The position numbers were made by a program, and so were the translations under genes. This document shows, one piece after another, positions 24,641 to 33,300 of a DNA stretch of 64,000 nucleotides. How positions within the stretch are numbered: the stretch's first letter is position 1; each line of letters begins with the position of its first letter. The notes under the pieces were generated by a model. The model made no database searches. It worked only from the letters and a program-made list of their open reading frames with translations, and was not told where the DNA came from. Location: NCBI RefSeq assembly GCF_027497215.1, contig NZ_CP114904.1, positions 6,106,501-6,170,500 on the forward strand, given 5' to 3'. The stretch is from Micromonospora sp. WMMD812 (GTDB lineage Bacteria > Actinomycetota > Actinomycetes > Mycobacteriales > Micromonosporaceae).

Positions 24641-26043
24641 GGCTCTTGTGATTGATGTGTGGGTCGGGGTCATGGTCGGGGTAGTTCGGGTCGGTGGCCG
24701 CCGAGGCTGAGCATGGCCAGGGCGATGAGGGCTTCGGCTGAGTGGAAGCCGAAGGCCATCCGGGTGATCAGGCGGATCTTGGTGTTGACCGACTCGATCC
24801 GGCCGTTGGACAGGCCGTGTTCGATGGCGGCGATGATCTGGTCGCGGTGTCGCGTGACGCGTCGTTGCAGGTCGACGAAGACGTCGATGCGGCTGCGTCG
24901 GGCCCATCCGATCCACCGGTCGAGGGCTTCGACCGCCGTGGTCGGGCTGGTCCTGGCCAGGGTGAACACCAGCCGTAGGCCCTCTTTCAACGCCCAGGCC
25001 CGGTGCAGGCGGGGATGGGTCTTGGCGATCCAGGCGAGTTTGGCCTGCTGGGCGTCGGTGAGGTTGTCGGGGTTCTTCCACAACGCCCAGCGGGTGTTCT
25101 TCAGCTCTCGGGCCTCGCCGGTGGCGACACCGCGGCGGCCGGCTCCTCGCCCGGTGGCCTCGTTCCATGCCTGACGGCGAACCCGGTCAACGGCGTCGGT
25201 GGCCCAGGCCACCACGTGGAACGGGTCGGCGCAGCGGACCGCGTTCGGGCACCTGCGCCGCACGACCGTCGTGATCCAGTCCGCGCCGTCGGCCGACACG
25301 TGCGTGATCTTCGCGGCCCGCTCGGGACCGAGCAGGTCGAAGAACGCCTGTAACGTGGTGGCGCTTCTACCCGGCGCCGCCCACACCAACCGGCCGCTGT
25401 CATGGTCCACGACCACGGTCAGATACCGGTGCCCCTTCTTGTAGCTGACCTCGTCGATCCCGATACGACGCAACCCGTCATACCGGTCCTCAAGGCCACC
25501 GGTATCGGCCCATACCCGGGCCACGATCGACCCCACCGTGCGCCAACCGACCCGCATCAGCTGCGACACCGCCGACTTCGCCGTGTGCACCGCCAACCAC
25601 GCCACCGTCGCGTCGAACGCCCGTGTGTGCCCCGCCCCGTGACGCGCCCACGGCACCGCCGCCACGACCACCCCATGCACCCGACAGGACACCCGAGGCG
25701 CGTCCGCCTCGATCACCGCCCGCACCGTCCCGAGATCCAACGCCCGCCACCGACGACGCACCCCAGCGTCATAACGGGCACACCGCCGCCGGCAATACGG
25801 ACACCGCCGCGACGCGCCCTTACGCACCCGCACCCGAGCCACCACCACCGACTCGTCCGGATCGAACTCCACACCCTCCACCACCGCCTGCTCGACCCCG
25901 AGCAGCCCAGCCCATACCCTGGCAGAACGCACGCCGTTCTCCCGCCCATCCAGTTCTGACCTCGACAAGCCAGAACCTAGGCAGGACAACGGCGTGCGCC
26001 ATCAAGGACGCGCCCAACCACCCACAAACACGTCACAAGAGCC
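24641..26043 (-). mobile_element. ISL3 family insertion sequence, complete
   Basis: A 1403-base element with terminal inverted repeats GGCTCTTGTGA (24641-24651) and TCACAAGAGCC (26033-26043) and an eight-base target duplication ATATTTAT on both sides. It carries one transposase gene spanning nearly its full length on the minus strand. The intact frame, matching ends and exact duplication indicate a recent insertion that could still be active. It landed in the loop of a perfect palindrome. Confidence 0.92.
24670..25932 (-). CDS. ISL3 family transposase
   Basis: A 420-residue transposase. The N-terminal zinc-ribbon-like region RRCPYCRRRCARY is followed by a helix-turn-helix stretch (AVSQLMRVGWRTVGSIV). 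The DDE domain shows GIDEVSYKKGHRYLTVVVDHDSGR with the first Asp, VSADGADW with the second, and the RIESVNTKIRLITRMAFGFHS end typical of ISL3, holding the Glu. I start at GTG 25932 because GGGAG lies seven bases before it; a longer frame begins with TTG at 25989. Confidence 0.9.
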   Translation of the reverse strand: MRSARVWAGLLGVEQAVVEGVEFDPDESVVVARVRVRKGASRRCPYCRRRCARYDAGVRRRWRALDLGTVRAVIEADAPRVSCRVHGVVVAAVPWARHGAGHTRAFDATVAWLAVHTAKSAVSQLMRVGWRTVGSIVARVWADTGGLEDRYDGLRRIGIDEVSYKKGHRYLTVVVDHDSGRLVWAAPGRSATTLQAFFDLLGPERAAKITHVSADGADWITTVVRRRCPNAVRCADPFHVVAWATDAVDRVRRQAWNEATGRGAGRRGVATGEARELKNTRWALWKNPDNLTDAQQAKLAWIAKTHPRLHRAWALKEGLRLVFTLARTSPTTAVEALDRWIGWARRSRIDVFVDLQRRVTRHRDQIIAAIEHGLSNGRIESVNTKIRLITRMAFGFHSAEALIALAMLSLGGHRPELPRP

Positions 26044-26051
26044 ATATTTAT
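26044..26051. repeat. 8-bp target-site duplication, right
   Basis: ATATTTAT directly follows the right IS end, matching 24633-24640 in direct orientation. Confidence 0.85.
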
Positions 26052-26068
26052 GCCTCTGAGTCATAACG
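26052..26068. repeat. Right arm of the palindrome split by the IS
   Basis: GCCTCTGAGTCATAACG, exact complement of 24616-24632. The remaining stretch to 26421 is GC-rich; I see no gene there, only the ribosome site GGGAGAGAAGG before the isomerase. Confidence 0.85.
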
Positions 26069-26421
26069 CTCACCGAGGAGTCAGCTCGGTCGGGGCCCGC
26101 CACATTCGTCCGCGTGGGCCCACACGCCAGGCCGTCGCGCCGGGGCGTGCATGGCCTCCGCGCCGGGTCCGTGCGGGGGTGGCCGCGCCGGGATCTCGCG
26201 GGGAGGCGGGGCCTTCCGCGCCCGTCCCGGCGGACCTAGAGTTGGGGGCGGCGACCGTGGAGGTGGCCGGTGACCCGGCGGGAGGCGCAACCCGACGGGC
26301 CCAGGTGCGTCCCGCACCCACCGGCGTCCCGCCGCGCCGTCGCCGTGCACCGGCTCGACCGGTCACCCTCGCCCCGGTCCGCCCGTACGGAATCCCCATC
26401 ACAACAGGGGAGAGAAGGACA

Positions 26422-27429
26422 ATGGCGCGACCCATCACGCTCTTCACCGGCCAGTGGGCCGACCTTCCGTTCGACGAGGTCTGTCGGCTCGCCTCCGAGT
26501 GGGGCTACGACGGTCTGGAGATCGCCTGCTGGGGCGACCACTTCGAGGTCGACAAGGCGCTGGCCGACGACTCGTACGTCGACCGCAAGCGGGAAACCCT
26601 GGCCAAGCACAACCTGAAGGTCTACACGATCTCCAACCACCTGGTCGGGCAGGCCGTCTGCGACCACCCCATCGACGAGCGGCACCAGGACATCCTGCCC
26701 GCGCGGATCTGGGGCGACGGCGAGCCGGAGGGCGTACGCCGGCGGGCCGCCGAGGAGATCAAGGACACCGCCCGGGCGGCCGCGAAGCTCGGCGTGAAGA
26801 CCGTCGTCGGCTTCACCGGCTCGTCGATCTGGCACACCCTGGCGATGTTCCCGCCGGTGCCGCCGTCGATGATCGAGCGCGGCTACCAGGACTTCGCCGA
26901 CCGGTGGAATCCGATCCTCGACGTCTTCGACGAGGTCGGGGTGCGCTTCGCGCACGAGGTGCACCCGAGCGAGATCGCATACGACTACTGGACCACCAAG
27001 CGGACGCTGGAGGCGATCGACCACCGGCCCGCGTTCGGGCTGAACTGGGACCCGTCGCACTTCGTCTGGCAGGAGCTGGACCCGGTCAACTTCATCTTCG
27101 ACTTCGCCGACCGGATCTACCACGTGGACTGCAAGGACGCCAAGGTGCGCACCGGTGACGGCCGGCGCGGCCGGCTCTCCTCGCACCTGCCCTGGGCGGA
27201 CCTGCGCCGCGGCTGGGACTTCGTCTCCACCGGCCACGGCGACGTGCCGTGGGAGGACTGCTTCCGGGCGTTGAACGCGATCGGCTACGACGGGCCGATC
27301 TCGATCGAGTGGGAGGACGCCGGGATGGACCGGCTGGTCGGCGCTCCGGAGGCCCTCCAGTTCGTCCGCCGGCTCGCCTTCGACGCCCCGACCGCCGCCT
27401 TCGACGCGGCGTTCAGCAGCAAGGACTGA
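26422..27429 (+). CDS. Sugar phosphate isomerase/epimerase (TIM barrel)
   Basis: A 335-residue xylose-isomerase-like barrel starting at ATG 26422 after GGGAGAGAAGG. Metal-site segments are readable: [45 protein letters not shown] and the terminal [13 protein letters not shown]. The [10 protein letters not shown] ending is shared with isomerases that accompany Gfo/Idh dehydrogenases and act on oxidised or keto sugars. It lies between the secreted ThuA/DUF1080 gene and a ROK repressor gene, which fits that role. The IS now separates it from the upstream genes. Confidence 0.9.
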   Translation: MARPITLFTGQWADLPFDEVCRLASEWGYDGLEIACWGDHFEVDKALADDSYVDRKRETLAKHNLKVYTISNHLVGQAVCDHPIDERHQDILPARIWGDGEPEGVRRRAAEEIKDTARAAAKLGVKTVVGFTGSSIWHTLAMFPPVPPSMIERGYQDFADRWNPILDVFDEVGVRFAHEVHPSEIAYDYWTTKRTLEAIDHRPAFGLNWDPSHFVWQELDPVNFIFDFADRIYHVDCKDAKVRTGDGRRGRLSSHLPWADLRRGWDFVSTGHGDVPWEDCFRALNAIGYDGPISIEWEDAGMDRLVGAPEALQFVRRLAFDAPTAAFDAAFSSKD

Positions 27430-27439
27430 GACGACCGGC

Positions 27440-27472
27440 GACCGGGGGCCGACCACCCTTCGGCCCCCGGTC
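27440..27472. terminator. Bidirectional terminator hairpin
   Basis: Perfect 13-base arms GACCGGGGGCCGA (27440-27452) and its complement (27460-27472) with a seven-base loop, between the convergent isomerase and ROK genes. The right arm reaches the ROK stop codon. Confidence 0.85.
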
Positions 27473-28655
27473 AGCCGGTGGCGAAGACCTGCTCGCTGAC
27501 CAGCCGCGCCGCGCCCACCAGACCGGCACGGCCGGCCAGGTCGGAGAGGACGACCGGCATGGTGCCGGTGGCCAGCGGCGCCGACCGGCGGTAAACCACG
27601 GAGCGGATCTCGGCGAGCAGGATGTGCCCGAGGCCGTCCGTCGCGCCGCCGATCACGACGATGCCGGGGTTGAAGAAGCTGACCAGGCCGACCAGCACTC
27701 GACCGACGCGGCGGGCGGCGTCCCGGACCAGCGTCTGCGCGGCCGGGTCACCGGCGGTCGCCGCGACGGCGACGTCGCGGACGGTCAGCGCGCCGGCCGT
27801 GGCCAGCCGGGCGGCCAGCGCGGGGGACCGGCCCGTCCCGGCGGCGGTCAGCGCTGCCCCGACGACCGCGGCGTCACCGCAGTACGCCTCCAGGCAGCCG
27901 GTCTCCCCGCAGGCGCAGGGCGGCCCGTCCTCGCCGAGCGGCAGGTGCGCGATGTCGCCCGCGCTGCTGGTGGCACCCCGGTAGAGCGTCCCGCCGAGCA
28001 CCAGGCCGCAGCCGATGGCCGTGCCGAGCTTGAGGTAGAGGAAGTCGTCGAAGGTCCGGCCGATCCCGGCGTGCTGCTCGCCGAGGGCGAGGACGTTGGC
28101 GTCGTTGTCGACCACAGCCGGGCAGCCCAGCTCGGCGGCGATCGCGTCCCGGAGCGGGAACCGCTGCCAGCCGGGCAGGACCGCGGGCGCGGCGGAGGTG
28201 CCGCCCTCGACGCCGACCGGCCCGGGCAGGCCGACGCCCACCCCGGTGAGCTCCGACACGCCCAGCTCGGCGCGGAGCTTCTCGACGAGTTCGGCGGCGC
28301 GGCCGATCACCGACTCCGGCCCGCTGTGCACGTCCACCGCGTCGCCGGCCTCGGCCAGGATGTTCAGCTCACCGTCGGTCACGGCCACGGAGACCCGGTC
28401 GGGCGCCACGACCACGCTGGCGAAGCGCACCCCGCCGGCGAGGCGCAGCAGGGAGGAGCGGCGCCCACCGCGGGAGGCCGCGAGCCCGGCGTTCTCGACC
28501 AGCCCGCGCGCGACGAGCCGCTCCACCTCCGTGGTCAGCGTCGACCGGGACAGGCCGAGCGCGTTGCCCAGCTCCACGCGGGACCGGGGACCGTCGTCGC
28601 GGAGCAACCGGACCAGCCGTGCCTGCTGTGTGTTCTCCGGCCGGACGAGCACCAT
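27471..28655 (-). CDS. ROK family transcriptional regulator (paralogue)
   Basis: A 394-residue repressor of the same family and layout as the one at 3588-4766. It has a winged helix (LLRDDGPRSRVELGNALGLSRSTLTTEVERL), then the GLAASRGGRRSSLL linker, a sugar-kinase-like domain with VVDNDANVLALGEQ and the zinc motif CACGETGCLE. I choose ATG 28655 because GGAGG (28664-28668) is eight bases upstream; a GTG at 28664 overlaps that site. Convergent with the isomerase gene, which it may control, perhaps together with the sugar genes at 3.6-10 kb. Confidence 0.9.
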   Translation of the reverse strand: MVLVRPENTQQARLVRLLRDDGPRSRVELGNALGLSRSTLTTEVERLVARGLVENAGLAASRGGRRSSLLRLAGGVRFASVVVAPDRVSVAVTDGELNILAEAGDAVDVHSGPESVIGRAAELVEKLRAELGVSELTGVGVGLPGPVGVEGGTSAAPAVLPGWQRFPLRDAIAAELGCPAVVDNDANVLALGEQHAGIGRTFDDFLYLKLGTAIGCGLVLGGTLYRGATSSAGDIAHLPLGEDGPPCACGETGCLEAYCGDAAVVGAALTAAGTGRSPALAARLATAGALTVRDVAVAATAGDPAAQTLVRDAARRVGRVLVGLVSFFNPGIVVIGGATDGLGHILLAEIRSVVYRRSAPLATGTMPVVLSDLAGRAGLVGAARLVSEQVFATG

Positions 28656-28680
28656 CACCACCACCTCCGGCCGGAGTCTT

Positions 28681-28705
28681 CCACGGCGGTGTTACCGCCT
28701 TGTGG
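28681..28705. promoter_or_regulatory. Candidate ROK operator palindrome
   Basis: CCAC-GGCGGT-GTT-ACCGCC-TT-GTGG: an interrupted palindrome 25 bases upstream of the ROK start codon, in the only gap where its promoter can lie. Position and symmetry suggest an autoregulatory operator; no experimental consensus was available for comparison. Confidence 0.4.
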
Positions 28706-28777
28706 CGAGCAGGGGCCGCATCCGGTGACAGCCGCACCGAGGGCCCGGACGGTGCGGTCGTCCCGGACCCTCGGACG

Positions 28778-28819
28778 CGGTACGGGCCCGACCGCCGCTT
28801 GGCGGTCGGGCCCGTACCG
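28778..28819 (-). terminator. Long terminator hairpin
   Basis: Perfect 19-base arms (28778-28796, CGGTACGGGCCCGACCGCC, and 28801-28819) with the tetraloop GCTT, eight bases after the YtxH-like stop in its transcription direction. Confidence 0.88.
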
Positions 28820-28827
28820 GGGTGCGA

Positions 28828-29229
28828 CTAGAGGGTGCTGCTGTTGGTGCCCGAGCCGGACGGCTTGCTGCGCGGCGTGGTGCTGGCCGACGGCGTCGAC
28901 CCGGAGGTCGAACCGCCCCCGGACGAGCCGGACTTCGCGCCGACGGTCGCCGGGGTGCCGGCGAACGCGTCGTCGGCCGCGGTCAGCTCCTGCTTGTTGC
29001 CGTTGCTGCTCAGCTTCTCGCCCAGCTTGGTGTGGCCGAGCCTGTCCTTGCCCTCGCTGTAGAGCCGGTTGGCCTGGGCCTGCGCCACGCCGGCCGCCTC
29101 CTGGACGGTCGGGTGGTCAAGCACCTTGCGGCCCCGGACCACCAGCTCCTCGTACTTCTCCCGGCCGGCACGGGCGCCCAGGACGAAGCCCGCAGCCAGC
29201 CCGCCAAGAAACATGATCTTTCCGCGCAT
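28828..29229 (-). CDS. YtxH-like small membrane protein
   Basis: A 133-residue protein. A single N-terminal hydrophobic stretch, KIMFLGGLAAGFVLGARAGR, is followed by the GREKYEEL segment common in YtxH-type general-stress proteins. A helical region follows, then a 50-residue Gly/Ser/Thr tail. Start ATG 29229 is preceded by GGAAGGAG. Probably anchored in the membrane with a cytoplasmic tail. Function unknown; the family is often linked to stress or envelope maintenance. Confidence 0.75.
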   Translation of the reverse strand: MRGKIMFLGGLAAGFVLGARAGREKYEELVVRGRKVLDHPTVQEAAGVAQAQANRLYSEGKDRLGHTKLGEKLSSNGNKQELTAADDAFAGTPATVGAKSGSSGGGSTSGSTPSASTTPRSKPSGSGTNSSTL

Positions 29230-29526
29230 GGCGGCTCCTTCCGTACCTGACGCGCCGTCGCTCCGTCGGGTGTCCCGCCGGGTGCGACCAACTCGCGCCT
29301 GCGTCCTGTCGTCCGCAGCTAACTACCCATCCTGCTCCGGGCTCATACCTGCTTGTGCCGTGATGACGATTTGTCCCAATTGCTGTGTCGGTTGTCGCGT
29401 GGCCGCCGCCCGGCCACCGAGCCGCCCGGGTGGGCCCGGTAACCCCCTGGACCAAGACCCCCGGGAATCCTGTACTCTTGTCCCCGTCGCACGGCGTCGG
29501 AGAGATCCGCTCGCCGGGCGGTGCGA

Positions 29527-29602
29527 TCCCCTGTAGCTCAATTGGCAGAGCAGCCGGCTGTTAACCGGCAGGTTATTGGTTCGAGTCCAATCGGGGGAGC
29601 CA
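29527..29602 (+). tRNA. tRNA-Asn (GTT)
   Basis: Full cloverleaf: acceptor TCCCCTG pairing with CGGGGGA, D-arm TAGCTCAATTGGCAGAGCA, anticodon loop CTGTTAA (GTT), T-loop TTCGAGT and an encoded CCA end (29600-29602). The rest of the flanking gaps (29230-29526 and 29603-29911) shows no gene. Confidence 0.96.
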
Positions 29603-29669
29603 CCTCTCCTCGACGCCCGTCGGCCCCTGGCCGCCGGGCGTTCTGCGTTCCCGGCCCTCTCCCGCCGGC

Positions 29670-29736
29670 GATCTTGCAATTTCCGTCCGGCGAATGGCGC
29701 ACGACCGGGCAATTGACGGGCGCGAACTGCAAGATC
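29670..29736. repeat. Spaced inverted repeat GATCTTGCA
   Basis: GATCTTGCA (29670-29678) and TGCAAGATC (29728-29736) flank about 50 bases. The layout resembles the larger inverted repeat with GATCATGCA at 63642-63710, so both may belong to one intergenic repeat family. Confidence 0.5.
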
Positions 29737-29911
29737 AACGAATGACCCGGGGTGCGGCCGGAGCGGCGCGCGTGATGCGCTGGCGCGACGGGGCACGAAT
29801 CGGGGTGAGCAGGGCATTTCGGCACATCGGGAGCGGTCGGCCGGCAGGATGTGAGGGTCGGCCCAGGCTTCTCCGGCGTCGATCGGTGCGTCGATTCACG
29901 GGTGGGGGCGG

Positions 29912-32029
29912 ATGTCCGGACCGTTGGGCCGCGGCCGGGCCACCCTGATCGCGGTGGCGGTGGTCCTTGCGTGGCTGGTCGTCGGCGCGGTGGCCGGCCC
30001 CTACTCGGGACGGCTCGGCGACGTGGCGACCAACGACAACGCCGCCTTCCTGCCCGCCGACGCCGAGGCCACCCGGGCGCAGGAGCTGAGCCGCGGCTTC
30101 GTCGACCGGCAGACCACCCCCGCCCTCGTGGTGTACGAACGCCGCAGCGGCCTCACCGACGCCGACAAGCAGCGGGTGGCCGCGGACGCCGGCCGGATCG
30201 CGAAGCTGCCCGGCGTGGTCGGGCCGCTGCCCCCACCGATTCCCAGCGCCGACGGTCAGGCGCTCCAGGTGGTGGTGCCGATCGACGACGCCGAGGGAGA
30301 GCGGATCGGCACGGTGGTCGACCAGATACGGGACATCACCGGCGGCGGCGCCGACGGGCTGACCGTGGACGTCGCCGGGCCCGCCGGCCTCCTCGCCGAC
30401 CTGATCGAGGTCTTCTCCGCGATCGACGGCGCGCTGCTGCTCGTCACCCTCGGCGTGGTGCTGGTGATCCTGCTGATCGTCTACCGCAGCCCGGTGCTCT
30501 GGCTCTTTCCGCTGCTCGCCGCCGGGATGTCGTACGCCCTGGCGTCGCTCGTCGTCTACCTGCTGGCCGACGCGGACCTGGTCACCCTCAACGGGCAGGC
30601 CCAGGGCATCCTCACCGTCCTGGTCTTCGGCGCCGGCACCGACTACGCGCTGCTGCTGATCGCCCGCTACCGCGAGGAGCTGCACCGGCACGAGCGGCCC
30701 TGGGCCGCGATGCGGACCGCCTGGAAGGGGGCCGCGCCGGCGATCATCGCGTCCGGCGGCACGGTCATCCTCGGCCTGCTCTGCCTGCTGCTGTCCAGCC
30801 TCAACTCCAACCGGGCGCTCGGCCCGGTCGCCGCGACCGGCATCGCCGCCACCCTGCTGGTCATGCTCACCTTCCTGCCGGCCCTGCTGGTGCTCGGCGG
30901 CCGGTGGGCGTTCTGGCCACGCTGGCCCCGCAACGACCGGGCCGACCCGCGGGCGGAGCACGGCGTCTGGGCCCGGATCGCGGGCTTCGTGGCCCGCCGG
31001 GCCCGCCCGGTCTGGCTGGTCACCGCCGTGCTGCTGGGCCTGCTCGCCCTCGGCCTCACCCAGCTCGGCGTCACCACGCTCGGCCAGTCCGACCTGTTCA
31101 CCGAGCGCACCGACTCGGTGGCCGGCCAGGAGGTGATCGCCCGGCACTACCCGGCCGGCACCGGCAGCCCGGCGACCATCGTCACCAACCAGCGGACCGC
31201 CCGACAGGTCACCGAGGCCGCCCAGGGCGTCCGCGAGGTGGCCGGCGTCCGGCCGGTCACCGCCGACCGGGCCGCCGGAGGGCCGGCCGCACCGCCGCTG
31301 GTGGTCGACGGCCGGATCCAGCTGGAGGCCACCCTCGCCGACCCGCCGGACAGCGACGGCGCCGAGCGGGCGGTCCGCGACCTGCGCGCGGCCGTGCACC
31401 GCGTGCCCGACGCGGACGCGGTGGTGGGCGGCTTCACCGCGATCAACGTGGACACCACCGAGGCCGCCGAGCGGGACCAGAATGTGATCATCCCGGTGGT
31501 GCTCGCCGTCATCGCGGTCATCCTGGCCCTGCTGCTGCGCGCGCTCCTCGCCCCGATCCTGCTGATCGCGACGGTGCTGCTCTCCTTCGCGGCCACCCTC
31601 GGGCTCTGCGGGCTGCTGTTCCGGTACGTCTTCGACTTCCCCGGCGTGGACGCGGCCTTCCCGCTGTTCGCCTTCGTCTTCCTGGTCGCCCTCGGCATCG
31701 ACTACAACATCTTCCTGATGAGCCGGGTGCGGGAGGAGTCGCTTCGGCGCGGCACGCGGGCCGGCGTGCTGGTCGGCCTCGCGGTCACCGGCGGGGTGAT
31801 CACCTCCGCCGGGATCGTGCTCGCCGCGACGTTCTCCGCGCTCGCCGTCCTCCCGCTGGTGGTGCTGGTCGAACTGGGTACGGCGGTCGCGGTGGGCGTC
31901 CTGATCGACACCATCATCGTCCGCTCGCTGCTGGTGCCCGCGCTCGCGTACGACATCGGGCCGAAGGTCTGGTGGCCGGGCCGGCTGGCCCGCACGAACC
32001 ACGAGGAGGGGCGGCGCGATGCCGGCTGA
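29912..32029 (+). CDS. MMPL/RND family membrane transporter
   Basis: A 705-residue transporter of the MmpL class. The internal duplication is clear: each half has one helix, a large extracellular domain and a block of helices. The two charge-relay segments are GAGTDYALLLIARYREEL and LGIDYNIFLMSRVREE, which carry the Asp-Tyr pairs of proton-driven RND lipid exporters. It is shorter than MmpL3 and lacks a long cytoplasmic tail. It overlaps the FAD oxidoreductase gene by 11 bases. It probably exports a lipid or hydrophobic metabolite, possibly made or altered by that enzyme. Confidence 0.9.
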   Translation: MSGPLGRGRATLIAVAVVLAWLVVGAVAGPYSGRLGDVATNDNAAFLPADAEATRAQELSRGFVDRQTTPALVVYERRSGLTDADKQRVAADAGRIAKLPGVVGPLPPPIPSADGQALQVVVPIDDAEGERIGTVVDQIRDITGGGADGLTVDVAGPAGLLADLIEVFSAIDGALLLVTLGVVLVILLIVYRSPVLWLFPLLAAGMSYALASLVVYLLADADLVTLNGQAQGILTVLVFGAGTDYALLLIARYREELHRHERPWAAMRTAWKGAAPAIIASGGTVILGLLCLLLSSLNSNRALGPVAATGIAATLLVMLTFLPALLVLGGRWAFWPRWPRNDRADPRAEHGVWARIAGFVARRARPVWLVTAVLLGLLALGLTQLGVTTLGQSDLFTERTDSVAGQEVIARHYPAGTGSPATIVTNQRTARQVTEAAQGVREVAGVRPVTADRAAGGPAAPPLVVDGRIQLEATLADPPDSDGAERAVRDLRAAVHRVPDADAVVGGFTAINVDTTEAAERDQNVIIPVVLAVIAVILALLLRALLAPILLIATVLLSFAATLGLCGLLFRYVFDFPGVDAAFPLFAFVFLVALGIDYNIFLMSRVREESLRRGTRAGVLVGLAVTGGVITSAGIVLAATFSALAVLPLVVLVELGTAVAVGVLIDTIIVRSLLVPALAYDIGPKVWWPGRLARTNHEEGRRDAG

Positions 32030-33257
32030 GACGGACGTGGTCATCATCGGCGGCGGCCTGGCCGGGCTCGCCGCCGCCCGCCGGCTGCACCGGGCCGGCA
32101 CGCCCTGGCGGCTGTTGGAGGCCGGCGGCCGCCTCGGCGGCCGGGTCGCCACCGACGCGGTCGACGGCTACCTCCTGGACCGGGGCTTCCAGGTGCTCAA
32201 CACCGCCTACCCCCGGCTCGGCACCCTGCTCGACGTGGACCGGCTGGAGCTCGGCACCTTCACCTCGGGGGTGCTGGTGCGCCGGGACGACCGGCTGGTG
32301 CGGCTGGTCAACCCGCTGCGCGAGCCGACCGGCGGGCCGCGCACCGCGCTCGCCGGCGTCGGCTCCCTGCGCGACCGGCTGCGTCTGGCCGGGCTGGCCG
32401 CCGGCTGCGCCACCCTGCCCGCCGGACGGCTGCTCGCCGCCCCCGAGACCACCAGCGAGGTCGCGTTGCGGCGGGCCGGCCTCTCCGACGCGATCATCGA
32501 GGAGCTGATCCGCCCGTTCCTCTCCGGCGTCTTCATCGACCGGGAGCTGGAGACGTCCAGCCGGGTGCTGGCCATGGTGCTCCGCTCGTTCGCCCGCGGC
32601 CGGATCGGCCTGCCGGCCGAGGGGATGGCCGCGCTGCCCCGGGCGATCGCCGCCCCGCTGCCCGCCGACCTGATCGACCTGGACACGCCGGTCGCCGAGG
32701 TCGCGCCCGGTCGGGTCCGCACCCAGGCCGGCGACCTCCGCTGCCGGGCCGTCGTGGTCGCCGTGGATCCACCGGCGGCGACCACGCTGCTGCCGGGCCT
32801 GCCGACGGTACGCATGCACAGCTACACGACCTACTACCACAGCACCGGGACCGCGCCGCTGGACGAGCCGATCCTGCTGGTCGACGGTGACCGGCGGGAA
32901 CTCGTCGCGAACACCGTCGTGGTCAGCCACGCCGCACCGACGTACGCGCCGGACGGCCGGCACCTGGTGGCCACCTCGGTGGTCGGCCCGACGCCCCCGC
33001 CCGAGCCGACCGTACGCGCGGAGTTGGCCCGCCTCTACGGCCGGTCCACCGCGGACTGGACCCACCTGACGACCGTGCGGGTGCCGGCCGCCCTGCCCGC
33101 CGCGCCGCCCCCGCAGGGCCGGCTGCGCAAGCCGGTCGCGCTCGGCGACGGGCTCTTCGTCGCTGGGGACCACCGCGCCAGCCCGTCGATCCAGGGCGCG
33201 CTCGCCAGCGGCTGGCGGGCCGCCGGCGCGGTCCTCGCCCAGCTCCGCCTCGGCTGA
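32019..33257 (+). CDS. FAD-dependent amine-oxidase-like oxidoreductase
   Basis: A 412-residue flavoprotein of the protoporphyrinogen-oxidase / phytoene-desaturase-like group. The N-terminal dinucleotide motif VVIIGGGLAGLAAARRLHRAG and the GGRLGGRVATD motif bind FAD. The end FVAGDHRASPSIQGALASGWRAAG is the usual C-terminal FAD contact. No membrane segment is obvious. It is translationally coupled to the MMPL transporter gene, which suggests a shared hydrophobic substrate such as a terpenoid. Exact reaction unknown. Confidence 0.88.
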   Translation: MPAETDVVIIGGGLAGLAAARRLHRAGTPWRLLEAGGRLGGRVATDAVDGYLLDRGFQVLNTAYPRLGTLLDVDRLELGTFTSGVLVRRDDRLVRLVNPLREPTGGPRTALAGVGSLRDRLRLAGLAAGCATLPAGRLLAAPETTSEVALRRAGLSDAIIEELIRPFLSGVFIDRELETSSRVLAMVLRSFARGRIGLPAEGMAALPRAIAAPLPADLIDLDTPVAEVAPGRVRTQAGDLRCRAVVVAVDPPAATTLLPGLPTVRMHSYTTYYHSTGTAPLDEPILLVDGDRRELVANTVVVSHAAPTYAPDGRHLVATSVVGPTPPPEPTVRAELARLYGRSTADWTHLTTVRVPAALPAAPPPQGRLRKPVALGDGLFVAGDHRASPSIQGALASGWRAAGAVLAQLRLG

Positions 33258-33300
33258 ATGGGGGAGCCGCGTCGACTGATGATCACCTAGGCTCTCCGCC

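Noticed and set aside
24617..26067. A 35-bp terminal inverted repeat with central mismatches as the IS ends
   Set aside because: The eight central bases ATATTTAT are identical in direct, not inverted, orientation, which fits target-site duplication. The true IS ends are GGCTCTTGTGA, and the outer 17 bp belong to the target.
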